From: Lasiosphaeris hirsuta
Taxonomy: Eukaryota > Ascomycota > Sordariomycetes > Sordariales > Lasiosphaeriaceae
Direction of reading: 5' to 3'
NCBI GenBank assembly: GCA_030549175.1
Contig: JAUKUA010000006.1
Coordinates: forward strand, 4,278,001 to 4,342,000
Length of the DNA: 64,000 nt
The translations under genes and the position numbers were made by a program. Shown here one piece after another: positions 12,655 through 21,897 of this stretch. Each line of letters starts with the position of its first letter. Within the stretch, counting starts at the first letter, position 1. Below the pieces are notes generated by a model. That model was given only the letters and a program-made list of their open reading frames with translations, was not told the DNA's origin and searched no databases.

Positions 12655-13506
12655 TAATTGATTAATGAAGGCATAAAAGGCAGCATCTACAGCTCTGTTG
12701 ATAGTTGGGCTCTCCCCATGACTCACCTCCCCCTCTCCCAGGCCCACAGCCCACTCCTTCTGGAACTGTTCCACATCCCGCCCCCAGGGCTCTTTCCCAT
12801 AGTATCCGTCACAGATTAGTAAACGAGGCCCAGTGGACTTCAACTTTGAAGGAATGTGAACTCTCTTGCTTGCGTAGGTTGTGTCAGGTAGGTTAGGCTG
12901 CCTCTTGTAGCCTGTGGGTTGGCGCCCCTGTGTGTGAGTAGGTAAGGCGCTGACCCCTGCCGAAGTTACGGTACAAGACGGGGAAAGAAAGAGACATCTA
13001 AATTTAAGGGGTATATGGCCTGACAACGCAGATCTTGGTTTCGTATCAAGATGGCGTAGCCGCGCTCCAACTTCCATTGCCAAACCAAATACCCGCCTTG
13101 GTATATAGTCCAGGGTAACACCATCATTGATAAAGGCAAACCGAAAATACTCCGTCAAACCTTCCAAATCCGGAGGCCTCGTTTAAGTAACCACTCGCGC
13201 AGACGCATCCCCACAGGAGCGTTTTTTTCTACCGGGACACGCAAACCTGATAGCGTTGGCCTAACGCATGTCTGCTGGATCCTGGGTGTGGATTGGAATG
13301 CGCAGTGCAGAGGAAATTCACGATACATTTTATGCTCGATACAATTCATCCCAACTTTTTCCTTTCTACGCCACGTCACCAAATCCTGGCAGAATTGTCT
13401 CAGGGACAGAATGATGTGGCACAGTATCAACAACTTGCGTGTGCTACAACCTATTCCTTACAAATGCTACGATATTAGAGAAACAAAGTCCAAACCATCA
13501 CATCAT
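12655..13506. other. Intergenic region with an unrecognised open frame
   Basis: A minus-strand frame at 12619..13167 is open for 182 codons and runs into the degenerate tRNA. I recognise no domain. A short stretch (RLLICDGY) faintly recalls DDE-transposase strands, but that is not enough to call it. The rest is the 3' end of the FAD oxidoreductase gene. Confidence 0.4.
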
Positions 13507-14754
13507 CTACTCCTTCACAAACTGCTCCCCACTCCACGTCCTCGCCGTCGTCCACAGCCAATAATCCCTCCCCTTGAGCAACCACACAAACCAGCTCGGC
13601 ACCCGGTATCCCATGACAGCCCCAACCCCCCTCCCAGGACCAATCGGGACCAGCTGCATCTCCCTCGTCTCCTCCTCAAACCCGCGATCCTCGCCTTCCC
13701 CGGCCCCGAGAAGATCCCGCTTCATGTTCGCCCCGAGCACCGGCACCGCCGCCAGCGCGCTGTGCACCGCCGGCCTCGCAAAATCACTCGCATCCCCCAC
13801 CGCATAGACCCTCGCCCCGGCGCCCGCGACATCCACCCGCAGCGTCCGGGGGTTCGTCCGCACCCGGCCATCCGGCGCCAGCAGCTGCGCCCTATCATGC
13901 ACGAACCCCGTGTTCGGTGTCGTTCCCAGACACGGCACGTACAGATCCGCCTCGATCACGGCCCCGCTCGCGAGCACGACTGTGGTTGGCTCCGCCAGCC
14001 CCCCCGCCCCCGCCGTCGGGGCCACCACCCGCGTCGACTTGAGCACGCTGACGCCCAGCCGCGCGAGCTGCGCCTCGGCCGCGGCCGCGATGGACGGGCG
14101 CAGGTGCGGCAGCAGGTGTGGGGCCGAGGTGACGAGGGTGATGGCCACGCGCGGCGGGGCCGGGGTGAAGAAGGGGAGGGAGGCCCGCCAGGTGCGTGGG
14201 TTCAGGTGCGCGCCGAGCTCGCCTGCGACTTCGACGCCGGAGGGCCCGCCGCCGGATACCACGATGGTGCGGGCGGAGGGGAGAGCCTGGCGGAAGGCGG
14301 CCCAGGCGGCGCGGAGGGAGGAGGTGTCGTTGGTGGCGGAGAGGCCGAGGAGGGGGGAGGGGGTGGAGGCGCCGGTCGCGATGACGAGGGCGTGGAAGGG
14401 GAGGGTGGTGGGGGTAGTGAGGGAGGAGGGGGAGGAGATGGTTACGGTGCGGGTGGTTGTGGTGTCGAGGGCGGTGACGGTGCCGTGGAGGAAGCGGAAG
14501 GAGGCGGCGGGGTATTGGGTGAATTGGTCGGCCATGTTGACAAAGAGTTTCTCTTGGGGAAAGTACGAGTCGGATAGGAGGGCGCGCGGGCAGGCTTGCC
14601 GGCAAAAGGCTTGGGTGGAGGCGCTGATGAGGAGGACCTCGTAGGAGCTGTCGAGGCTGGGGAGGACGTGTTTAAGGACGTAATGGGCGGTGGAGATGCC
14701 GGCGTAGGAGCCCCCGAGGATGACGATGGATTTTTTGTCAGTAGGTTGAGCCAT
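13507..14754 (-). CDS. AIF/AMID-type FAD-dependent oxidoreductase, single exon
   Basis: Predicted 415-aa FAD/NAD(P)H oxidoreductase of the AMID/FSP1-like group (pyridine nucleotide-disulphide oxidoreductase fold). The N-terminal FAD-binding Rossmann motif is VILGGSYAGISTAHYVL; the central NAD(P)H-binding motif is VVSGGGPSGVEVAGELG; the ATGAS hinge follows LPFHALVI; CLGTTPNTGF and VYAVGDASDF form the FAD-phosphate region. The C-terminus (WFVWLLKGRDYWLW) is aromatic and could touch a membrane. There is no mitochondrial presequence or signal peptide. Family members transfer electrons from NAD(P)H to quinones; in fungi they are linked to stress and cell-death control, which is inference here. Start and length match the family, and no intron is needed. 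Confidence 0.92.
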   Translation of the reverse strand: MAQPTDKKSIVILGGSYAGISTAHYVLKHVLPSLDSSYEVLLISASTQAFCRQACPRALLSDSYFPQEKLFVNMADQFTQYPAASFRFLHGTVTALDTTTTRTVTISSPSSLTTPTTLPFHALVIATGASTPSPLLGLSATNDTSSLRAAWAAFRQALPSARTIVVSGGGPSGVEVAGELGAHLNPRTWRASLPFFTPAPPRVAITLVTSAPHLLPHLRPSIAAAAEAQLARLGVSVLKSTRVVAPTAGAGGLAEPTTVVLASGAVIEADLYVPCLGTTPNTGFVHDRAQLLAPDGRVRTNPRTLRVDVAGAGARVYAVGDASDFARPAVHSALAAVPVLGANMKRDLLGAGEGEDRGFEEETREMQLVPIGPGRGVGAVMGYRVPSWFVWLLKGRDYWLWTTARTWSGEQFVKE

Positions 14755-14940
14755 TGCTGCTGCAGGGTCTATTTCAACCTATTGCTGATGTGGGCTGACG
14801 AACGAGATCGCCTTAGTGTAAATGGGGGCTCGTGTAAGTCCGACGCAATTGATGCCCGAAATGAGAAAGCACAACAGTTTCCTACAAAGCTGAATTGAAG
14901 CGGATGAAGTTGGAATCAATTCAAATCGAGAGCGATGCCC

Positions 14941-14984
14941 ATATATATATATATATATATATATAGATAGATAGATAGATATAT
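14941..14984. repeat. (AT)n-(GATA)n microsatellite
   Basis: Twelve AT units run into GATA units in the promoter region of the FAD oxidoreductase gene. Confidence 0.95.
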
Positions 14985-15498
14985 GATGAAAGGAAATTAG
15001 GAAACAAATGGGAGATGTGTGATCCAATGTCCGGCCGAACGGACGAACAACGGACGAAATCGCCAGCCAACAAGTGCCGGAGGAACACCACGAGTCCAAC
15101 AGCGATTTTGACATGAGGATGTGTCCCTTGGTATCAATAGCGCCTATTTTCATGTTTCTTTGCGGATAATTCATCTCTTCCCCCAAAACCACCATCGGTC
15201 AGCCCATCCGCAACGCCGCCGCCCTCCTCCGCCGCCTCTAGCAATCACCACCCCGCGCTCAAACATAACCACCACCTCTCAAACACGACCTACTCCTAAC
15301 CTCCCACGCGCCGCCATCATACCGATTCCCGCCCCAGATCCTGAACCCCCTCCCTTCCCCCCCAACCCCCCAACCCGCTCCTCTGGAGCCTCCAATCACC
15401 AAGAAAATCACTCGCAGCGGCCGGGAGGTGCGGGCGACGGCCAGGGCGCTAGGATTGGATTGATCCTAGGCCCAGGATAGTGTTATTTCTCGTCAAAT

Positions 15499-15616
15499 AC
15501 TGCAGATTCGGCGTTTCCAGGGCCCAGGGCTTGTGTAGTTATAATCGTGTGGCACTTCAAAGACTGCTGATTTGGCATTTTCAGGGCCCAGGGCCTCTCA
15601 ATTCAATTGTGCGGCA
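15499..15616 (+). repeat. Two imperfect direct repeats of about 55 bp
   Basis: Copy 1 (15499..15554) and copy 2 (15563..15616) share ACTGC-GATT-GGC, then a common CAGGGCCCAGGGC core, then end in a shared GTG-GGCA. They differ by substitutions and one short indel, which suggests an old local duplication. The function is not known. Confidence 0.7.
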
Positions 15617-16112
15617 TGCAGGGCCTTGTGATTCTGATGGTGTTGTTGTTTTACGTTTTGCAATGTTAAAATAATTGGTGCATCGGATCTAACTCTATTT
15701 GTATGGCGATTTTGATAGCTGGAATGCTATGGGGGTACACCTAGGAAATGTGACCGGCAGAATTGACCAAGTACGTGTGCATAGTGCCTGTCCATCAGAT
15801 ATCTGCCATGTGCAATGCAACCTTAGTTTGGTTCTTAGCGCGTGATCTTCTCCCAAAGGCCCCAAGGGAAATATGGAAGACCTTGGCTTTCGAGCAGCAA
15901 AAGCAGCATTTTCTCGCATTCTTTTTTTATGCTGCAAAGGCTTTATTGGGGCTCCGGGACCTCTTTTGGTGAGAGCATCACGCACACTGGAAAAAAAAAA
16001 AACAAAAAAAAACCGAGGGCTGGATTGTACTGACCAACCTCAGGTGGTCCAGTAGCTAACATTGAAAAACCTCAACGTCTCACCATATCCTCAGCTTTCG
16101 GAGTCGGCACAG

Positions 16113-16720
16113 GATTGCCTCCAGTGGCTTGCCTTTCCAAAGCATCGATAGTTTGATATTGCTGCGGAAGGGACGTGCAAGTGGCCTCTGCGACGCGAAG
16201 AGTACAGCAGCTGGGCTGATTGCTCCCGAAGCCTATTATGGATCAAGGGCAGTCCCGGCTCCGGGAAATCGGCGCTCCTACGATATGCCCTGGACAACGT
16301 CATAAAGATACCCAACTTTGGTAACGGTGCTCTCGTACTCTCATTCTTCTTCCATGGCCCGTGGCACGGATCTCCAACGAGCACCAATCAGCCTCTTCCG
16401 GCGGTCACTCCTTTGCCAGCTCCTCCGCGAAGTCCCCGACGCCCTTCCAGACGTCGTCTCCACCTCCCAACAGTGGCACGGCAGAAGAAAACCAGGTGAC
16501 GAGTACACGTGGGAATTGAGTGAGCCGCATCGCTTCTTCAGATCATGCCTCCCGGGGGTTTTGGAATCCCGGCCAATTTGGCTATGGTCAGACGCCGCTT
16601 TCGTGTGCTGCAAAATTCGAGCAGGAGGCTGTCGTGCAGCAGTTGCTTGCTACGGGGCAGGGTCGACATCAATGAGTTGGATAAAGAAATGTAGTGGGTT
16701 TCTCGGATACGGTAGGCTCT
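16113..16720 (+). pseudogene. NACHT-ankyrin NLR relic, frameshifted and internally collapsed
   Basis: Remains of a fungal NLR (NACHT NTPase with ankyrin repeats), the class used in heterokaryon incompatibility and non-self recognition. From 16113 one frame reads DCLQWLAFP, hits a TAG, then gives FDIAAEGTCKW and the Walker A region IKGSPGSGKSALLRYAL, ending at VLSFFFHG (about 16358). The domain continues in another frame as DLQRAPISLFRRSLLCQLL and VPDALPDVV to SRPIWL. It then jumps in a third frame, at 16580, to one ankyrin repeat (YGQTPLSCAAKFEQEAVVQQ). Walker B, the winged helix and nearly all ankyrin repeats are missing. At least one stop, two frameshifts and a large deletion make it non-functional. 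Confidence 0.85.
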
Positions 16721-17279
16721 TGAGGGCCAGCCTGAGCTTGATGAAGTCGGAGAGGAAAATGTCTGAGCTGAGGATGATCTTGGGTCTTTGTCTGAACTAT
16801 GGGACATATATTAGAAGGTGAGAGGCGCACTTCTGGTACAGCAAATCGCATCACCTACCTCTTGAGATAGTCCTCGGCTGGTCCTAGACCCGCTCGAGTC
16901 AAAGAATGTGGGCGAAGTAGAGCAGATGAGAAGTGTGCGATAGATTACTATCAGTTTGTACAAGCCAGGTGGGACCCACCCGGCAATGAGCAACAAGCAT
17001 GGAAACTTTAATCTCCTGTCACATTTGTTTGTCTGATTCAAAACGCTCTTATTAGTCAGGGCGACTGAAAAGAATTCCTTAAAAGGTGAGGTGGTCAGGG
17101 TACAGGCAAGAGATGGAAATGGCCTGCGCGCAGGCGCGGTTGCGCACAGTCCATGGTCACCGTGATGGTTTCCTACAGAAATAAGAATATATTTTGAATT
17201 CTTTTTTGTATTCTTACCTGAAGTGCCCAACTGATCACTGGGTATTTTGGGTGCTCGCTCTTCACTCCGCGGTGCGCGC

Positions 17280-17348
<69 letters not shown>

Positions 17349-17490
17349 GCACCCAACCACCAAAGAAGTCACCTCCAACGACTTAGACATTTGCACCATC
17401 AGACCAACTCACTGAAAAACACACCCATAACACATTCAGATCATCTTCCGATCGAGGAATGTGCGCCCGGTGTGATAGGCACTTTGCGCA
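16721..17490. other. Intergenic region with CT microsatellite
   Basis: No gene seen. The CT tract is listed separately. The right part leads into the 2EXR-like pseudogene. Confidence 0.5.
17281..17345. repeat. (TC)n microsatellite
   Basis: About 32 TC units with a single interruption near 17297. Confidence 0.97.
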
Positions 17491-18431
17491 GTGCACCATC
17501 AAATGGCGCCCCAAGCTATTTCAGACTCGGTTGGTCTTCAAAGACAGCACCTTGTCTTACACGCGGCTGCCCAAACGGCCCCATCGACGAACTCCGGCGC
17601 CGAATGCTGTCCGTCGCATCGCAAACACGCCCTATTTCTTGACCAACGACCAAAGTCTTACCTCCTTCGCTTTCCCGCCGAGGTCCGTATCATGATATAT
17701 AAACTGCTCCTCACGCTAGACCACACCGATCAGACCGAACTGCCACTTATCTGCCTCACCACCCGCCACTTCGTGTTCCCGCATAGCGCTAGGAAACCTC
17801 GCTACCCGTGGGTCCGCCTTGGTATCTTCCCCGTCATCTTGGGGTGCTGCCGCACCATTAATGCCGAAGCTACCGAGGTTCTGTACGGGGAGAACCGCTT
17901 TGACCTTGGCTGCCATTACGCCATTGCCAAATCACAGCAGCGGGCCAAAGGCCCAGCACATTCATGGCCTCTCAGCGCCCGCTGCGCAAAGTACATCACA
18001 CCCGTCTCGAGTACCATCATGTTGCCTGGGAGCCTTTCCCACCGTCGCTGGATAAGGAGCTAGCCGTGTTTCCGATGCTGAAGACCTTCAACATGACCCT
18101 CGACCCAGAAAATCTGGGCGAGTGGTCCAAGCTGCTGCGGTTCAATAGCCACTCCCACGTTCTGGTGGATATCCCCGAGGTCGAATTCACCATTATAGTT
18201 GACGGGTGGCTGGACTAGCTGGAGCATTTGTTGGACAGCTCGATGATGGTGCCAGACCAAATCGACCAATTCCCAGCTGCTGCAGCCGAGTGCAAGCGCG
18301 GGTTTCTGAAAGAGTTAAGGAAGTACCCCGGGTTGACATTGGGGCGGAAAGTCAGCTGCGATGCTTTCTGTAACGTCCCCAAGGCAAACCAGCCCCCAAT
18401 GGTCTTCCTAGGGATCCGGCTGAGCCGCTGA
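17491..18431 (+). pseudogene. 2EXR/F-box-like protein pseudogene
   Basis: Relic of a fungal protein with an N-terminal F-box-like/2EXR motif. LLRFPAEVRIMIYKLLL at about 17670-17720 is the hallmark helix, followed by VILGCCRTINAEATEVLYGE, the usual 'old records of homes' second motif. At about 18000 the frame must shift by one base: the coding sense changes from AKYIT to RLEYHHVAWEPF inside a CACACCC run. It then continues through FPMLKTFNMTLDPENLGEWS to VEFTIIVDGWLD, where a TAG stop (18216..18218) interrupts a frame that stays open to 18431. One indel plus one stop argue for a pseudogene; a sequencing error could explain the indel but not both lesions. Confidence 0.7.
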
Positions 18432-19936
18432 ACGCGTCACTATTGCCTTGGACGGTGTCATGCCAATGGATATGTTGATTGCGCGCACACGGAAAATGGA
18501 GCGAAATCCCGACAGCTTAAGAGCGCGAAAAGGGCTACACAGGATATGAGCGGAGGGCTAGCGAGGGGAATGTAGGATATTTTACAGTTAAGACGGATCT
18601 TTACGCATACCACTGCTGAGGCCGAGAGGGCGAGCACAACAGTTAGTGAAGACCCTACTCGCCACGAACGAGCGGTTATCTACATACAACCCAACCTAGG
18701 TTTTTTGTTAGCGCGTTACCTTCCCTCCTAGCCTAGAAGGGAGATCATAGTGCAGTCCTGGAAAGGCCTTCCAGAAATTTTTTGTTTTGTTTTAAAAAAA
18801 GAAGAAAAAAAAGACATATATGGTATTTAATAAGGCCCTCCACCCTCGATGCCGGCCCGGCCTTCCCTGGGCTCGGCGCAGCTCCACTGAAGTCATTCGC
18901 ATTCAGTTCTCTACACACACGCAATCTTTTCTTCATGTCCTTCTATATCTTACTAATAGTCAAGTCTATCTCAAAGCGCCGAACTTGCGGTGCACTTGTT
19001 AGATACAAAGGAGGTAAGGCCCCGGCGTATTTCATCAGCCTCTGGGGCTTGTACCGGCCAAAACGGCTAGCTTAGATGCATGATGGAACCCAACATAGCG
19101 CCATTGGTTGTCGACATTGTGCAGTGCGATTGAGGGTGTGGAGGCTGGATGAAGATGGTTTGTATTGGCGCTTGATGTTCTAAATAACACTGCAAGTTTC
19201 CGGCTCCCAACCGGCACGGCCACCGCGCTTTCGCACGTCTTGCGTCGGCGCGCATTGGGGCAGAAACATCGAGGGCCAACCATCTGGAGGCTGCCCTGCT
19301 TCTATTACCCAGCTCCTGGAATTCTTCATCAAGCTTTTTGCAACTGGCAAACAGGTTCGGGAGAGTGGGTCGTCGCTCCAGGATGTGGCACTTTGAGGAG
19401 GTGTATGAGCAGATGGAGTCCGTACTCCCACCGGTCAAGAGTATTGCCACCGGCCCAACACACCAGCACATCACACGAAAATCATATCATCGGCCAAGAT
19501 CGCGCAAAAGGATTGCGGTGAAATAATTGGCTCTCTGTGAGGCCTCAAGAACCAAAACAGCAACCACACAAGCGGTGGGGCAGCATGGTCACAGCCTTCA
19601 AGTCGATAATGGGGCGCGCAAGAAGATCGAGGAAATCGAGAAGCGACGAAAAACAGAATTGGCTCTTGTTTTCATTGAGTTGAGTAAACTTATCTGGTGT
19701 GTTCTGAATCGTCTTTCTATGTATGCTCTAGGTTGGCTTCTAACAACTGGTCATTGATGAGTTTGAGCGGACGTGGATGGTGCGCGACATCGGGATGGGA
19801 CGCTTAAAAAAAAAAAAAAAAAAAAAAAAAACAAAAAAAAAACACACTGCTCAGATCCGAGTTGTTTGACTACGTCTTGAGAAGGCTCTCCAAGGACAGT
19901 TACTACTTCCTAAACCTGCCAATCTCTGTAGCAGAG
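18432..19936. other. Intergenic region
   Basis: No supportable gene. Contains A-rich runs near 18.78-18.81 kb and the long poly-A tract at 19.81 kb. Confidence 0.5.
19806..19842. repeat. Poly-A tract (A26-C-A10)
   Basis: Twenty-six A residues, one C, then ten A. It could be the tail of an old retroposed copy, but I see no recognisable body before it. Confidence 0.95.
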
Positions 19937-20575
19937 CTACTCATGGGAAGAGCGGAGCCTGGTGCCGCTGCTGTGCGTCTTCCAGACAGCCGCACCGAGA
20001 AACACCGCCGTCAAAACAACGGCAACGGCCAGCGTCCCGTCGGCGCAGTAACGCGTCATGTACTCGGTCATATCGGTGCACTTGTGGCAGATGGCCAGCG
20101 TCTCGATCTCGCCCCAGGTGCAGTTGCCCGTTGAGCACTTGACCGGCAAGTTCATGGACGGCTTGTTGTTCTCGGCGAAGAGGCCGTTGTATACAGCCGA
20201 CTTGATGGGCAGGATCGGCACAAAGGCGGCCAGGTCGTCTTCGTCGGGGAGCTGCAGGTCGTATTTCAGGGCCCGCGTGTTCATGGGCCCGGAAGAGCAG
20301 GGTGGTAGCCCCCAGAGCGCCACGACTAACATCATCAAAGTGTTCCATGCAAGAGAGCGGCGCGCGCCCCTCTCTCGGAAGCGGATCCATTTGAGCTGGC
20401 CAAGTTCGCTCGAAAGGGAAACAGTCATACTAGCGGTAGCGACGGTAGCTAAAATAGCGATGACGGCGTTGAGGGTGATGGAAGAGGGCCATGACGGCAA
20501 CGGTTTATTGTCGTAGTAGGCCAGCACGGCGATGATGGCAACGATCAGGCTAGCAATCTCTCAAAGGTCCAGGTA
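19937..20575 (-). pseudogene. DUF3176 membrane protein relic, internally deleted
   Basis: Relic of the fungal DUF3176 family (multi-pass membrane proteins of unknown function, usually 550-700 aa). On the minus strand it starts with WTFE, shifts frame by about 2 nt to ASLIVAIIAVLAYYDNKPLP, then SSITLNAVIAILATV and QLKWIRFRERG. A second shift gives HFDDVSRGALGATTLLFRA. Another frame resumes at NTRALKYDLQLPDEDD, AFVPILPIKSAVYNGLF and CSTGNCTWGEIETLAICHKC. It then jumps to the C-terminal membrane segment LAVAVVLTAVFLGAAVWKTH and stops. Most of the luminal middle domain is missing. At least two frameshifts plus deletions make it non-functional. Confidence 0.75.
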
Positions 20576-21806
20576 CTGGACCGCGAGAAGATGCTCTGGC
20601 GACTTGATCGTTGTTTCAAACAGCTCCCGCGGCGGTTGAAGTCAGGACTCGGGGGTAGGACAACTGGGGAGTTTGGTGAGCAGCAGAGGCGGCCAGTGCA
20701 AGAGACTCCCGGTCCGGGGGCATCGAGATCAAGTAGCCGCGAACCACGGTGATAGCCGCGTGTCTGACCTTAAAGTACCCACGGACAGTCGCCATCAGTG
20801 TCATGGCAGAGACACGACACCAGACATCTCCGGCCACGCACAGCAACCTTGGACCACAGCCTTGCAAGACGAAGCTACCGGTGTCGTGCACGGTGTACGG
20901 CATGCAATAGCGTCCTTCCGATCGTTGCTGGACCTTTGCTGGCGCTGATGGGACTGGGGCAGCTGCCAAGCGAGATAACTACCCACGCTACCTCATGTCT
21001 TTACTAGTCGACATCATCACCAACATCGCCACTAGCAGAAAACACGTCCACGGTCGAATTGGCAGCGGCTGCTTTTCGAACTCTCAAAAAGCCCCAGCTA
21101 GTGGCATCCCGCACGGCAGAGGGTCGCGTCTTTTACTGAGCCATGTTCCATCCGACCGACCACCGATCTCTCCAGAAAAATGGCCGAATCTCTAGCGAGA
21201 TGCAACGAGATGTCGAGAGGTGCAGACGCGGCAGCGATGTGCTGAAATGCATCCATGTGTGGCGGTGCAGTTCTCTCCCCAGAATGCGACTTTGTGCCAA
21301 GGTGTGGACTGCGGACTGCAGACTGCAGCCCCGAGGAGCTGGAGCTGGAGTCGCGGGCCCCTGCCTGCTAGAGGGGTCGAGTGTTGGTTGGTTGGCTACA
21401 TGTTTCCAAAATTAGCGCGCTGGCCTCTGGGACTGTCCATTTGGGGGCTAGCCGTGCTGTGATGTGCCGTGATGTGCTGTGATGTGCTTCTGCTTCTATG
21501 CTGTGCGCCAGGAGCGCTGGGATCATTTGTGGGCTGCCGAGTCAACCTGTCAACTGCAGAAGGTGCGGAGAGGGATGATCCACGTCTTGGCAGCCGATAA
21601 TTCGGCCAGCTGAGGCGTTGAGCAGAGATAACCAGGCAGCAGCTTTCCAACCAAAAGAAAACTTGAAAAAATAGTCTATCAAGACGTCTTGGTAGCAGGG
21701 GAATGAATATACACAACCTAAAACAATCGGTTCGTGCCCAAGGCCATCACGGGCCACGGATTCGGGTTCGGGTTCGGGTTTGGCAAAAAAGAAATCGGTG
21801 CTGGAT
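20576..21806. other. Intergenic region
   Basis: No supportable gene. Three tandem 10-bp units are listed separately, and a short TTCGGG repeat lies at about 21762-21780. Confidence 0.5.
21458..21487. repeat. Three tandem 10-bp units
   Basis: The unit is YGTGATGTGC, repeated three times with one variable base. Confidence 0.85.
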
Positions 21807-21897
21807 TGCCCCCACACGGGATTGAACCGTGGACCTCATCATATCTATAGAAGTAGATTCCTACGAGTGATGCGCTCTACCACTGAGCTATACGGGC
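21807..21897 (-). tRNA. tRNA-Thr(CGT) with a 19-nt intron
   Basis: On the minus strand the sequence folds as a complete tRNA: acceptor GCCCGTA, T8 A9, D arm GCTC-AGTGGTA-GAGC, anticodon stem CATCA/TGATG, T33 before anticodon CGT, variable loop AGGTC, T arm CACGG-TTCAATC-CCGTG, and discriminator A at 21807. A 19-nt intron sits after position 37, the usual nuclear place. The anticodon is at 21865..21863 and reads ACG codons. One acceptor mismatch (5G:68G) and one wobble are present; all other arms are intact, so I call it functional. Confidence 0.85.

Larger units (their letters stand above)
14755..16112. other. Intergenic region
   Basis: Contains the AT/GATA microsatellite near 14.94 kb, a C-rich low-complexity stretch (15.18-15.40 kb), a pair of imperfect direct repeats (15499..15616) and A-rich runs near 15.99 kb. 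No gene is supportable. Confidence 0.55.

Noticed and set aside
12619..13167. 182-codon frame, possible transposase fragment
   Set aside because: Only a short RLLICDGY-like piece recalls DDE enzymes; no catalytic set and no inverted repeats.
13288..14644. Long plus-strand frames opposite the FAD oxidoreductase
   Set aside because: They are antisense to a clearly conserved gene and Arg/Pro/Gly-rich, typical shadows of GC-rich coding DNA.
21760..21780. TTCGGG repeats resembling a telomere-like tract
   Set aside because: Fungal telomere repeat is TTAGGG; only three units and not terminal.
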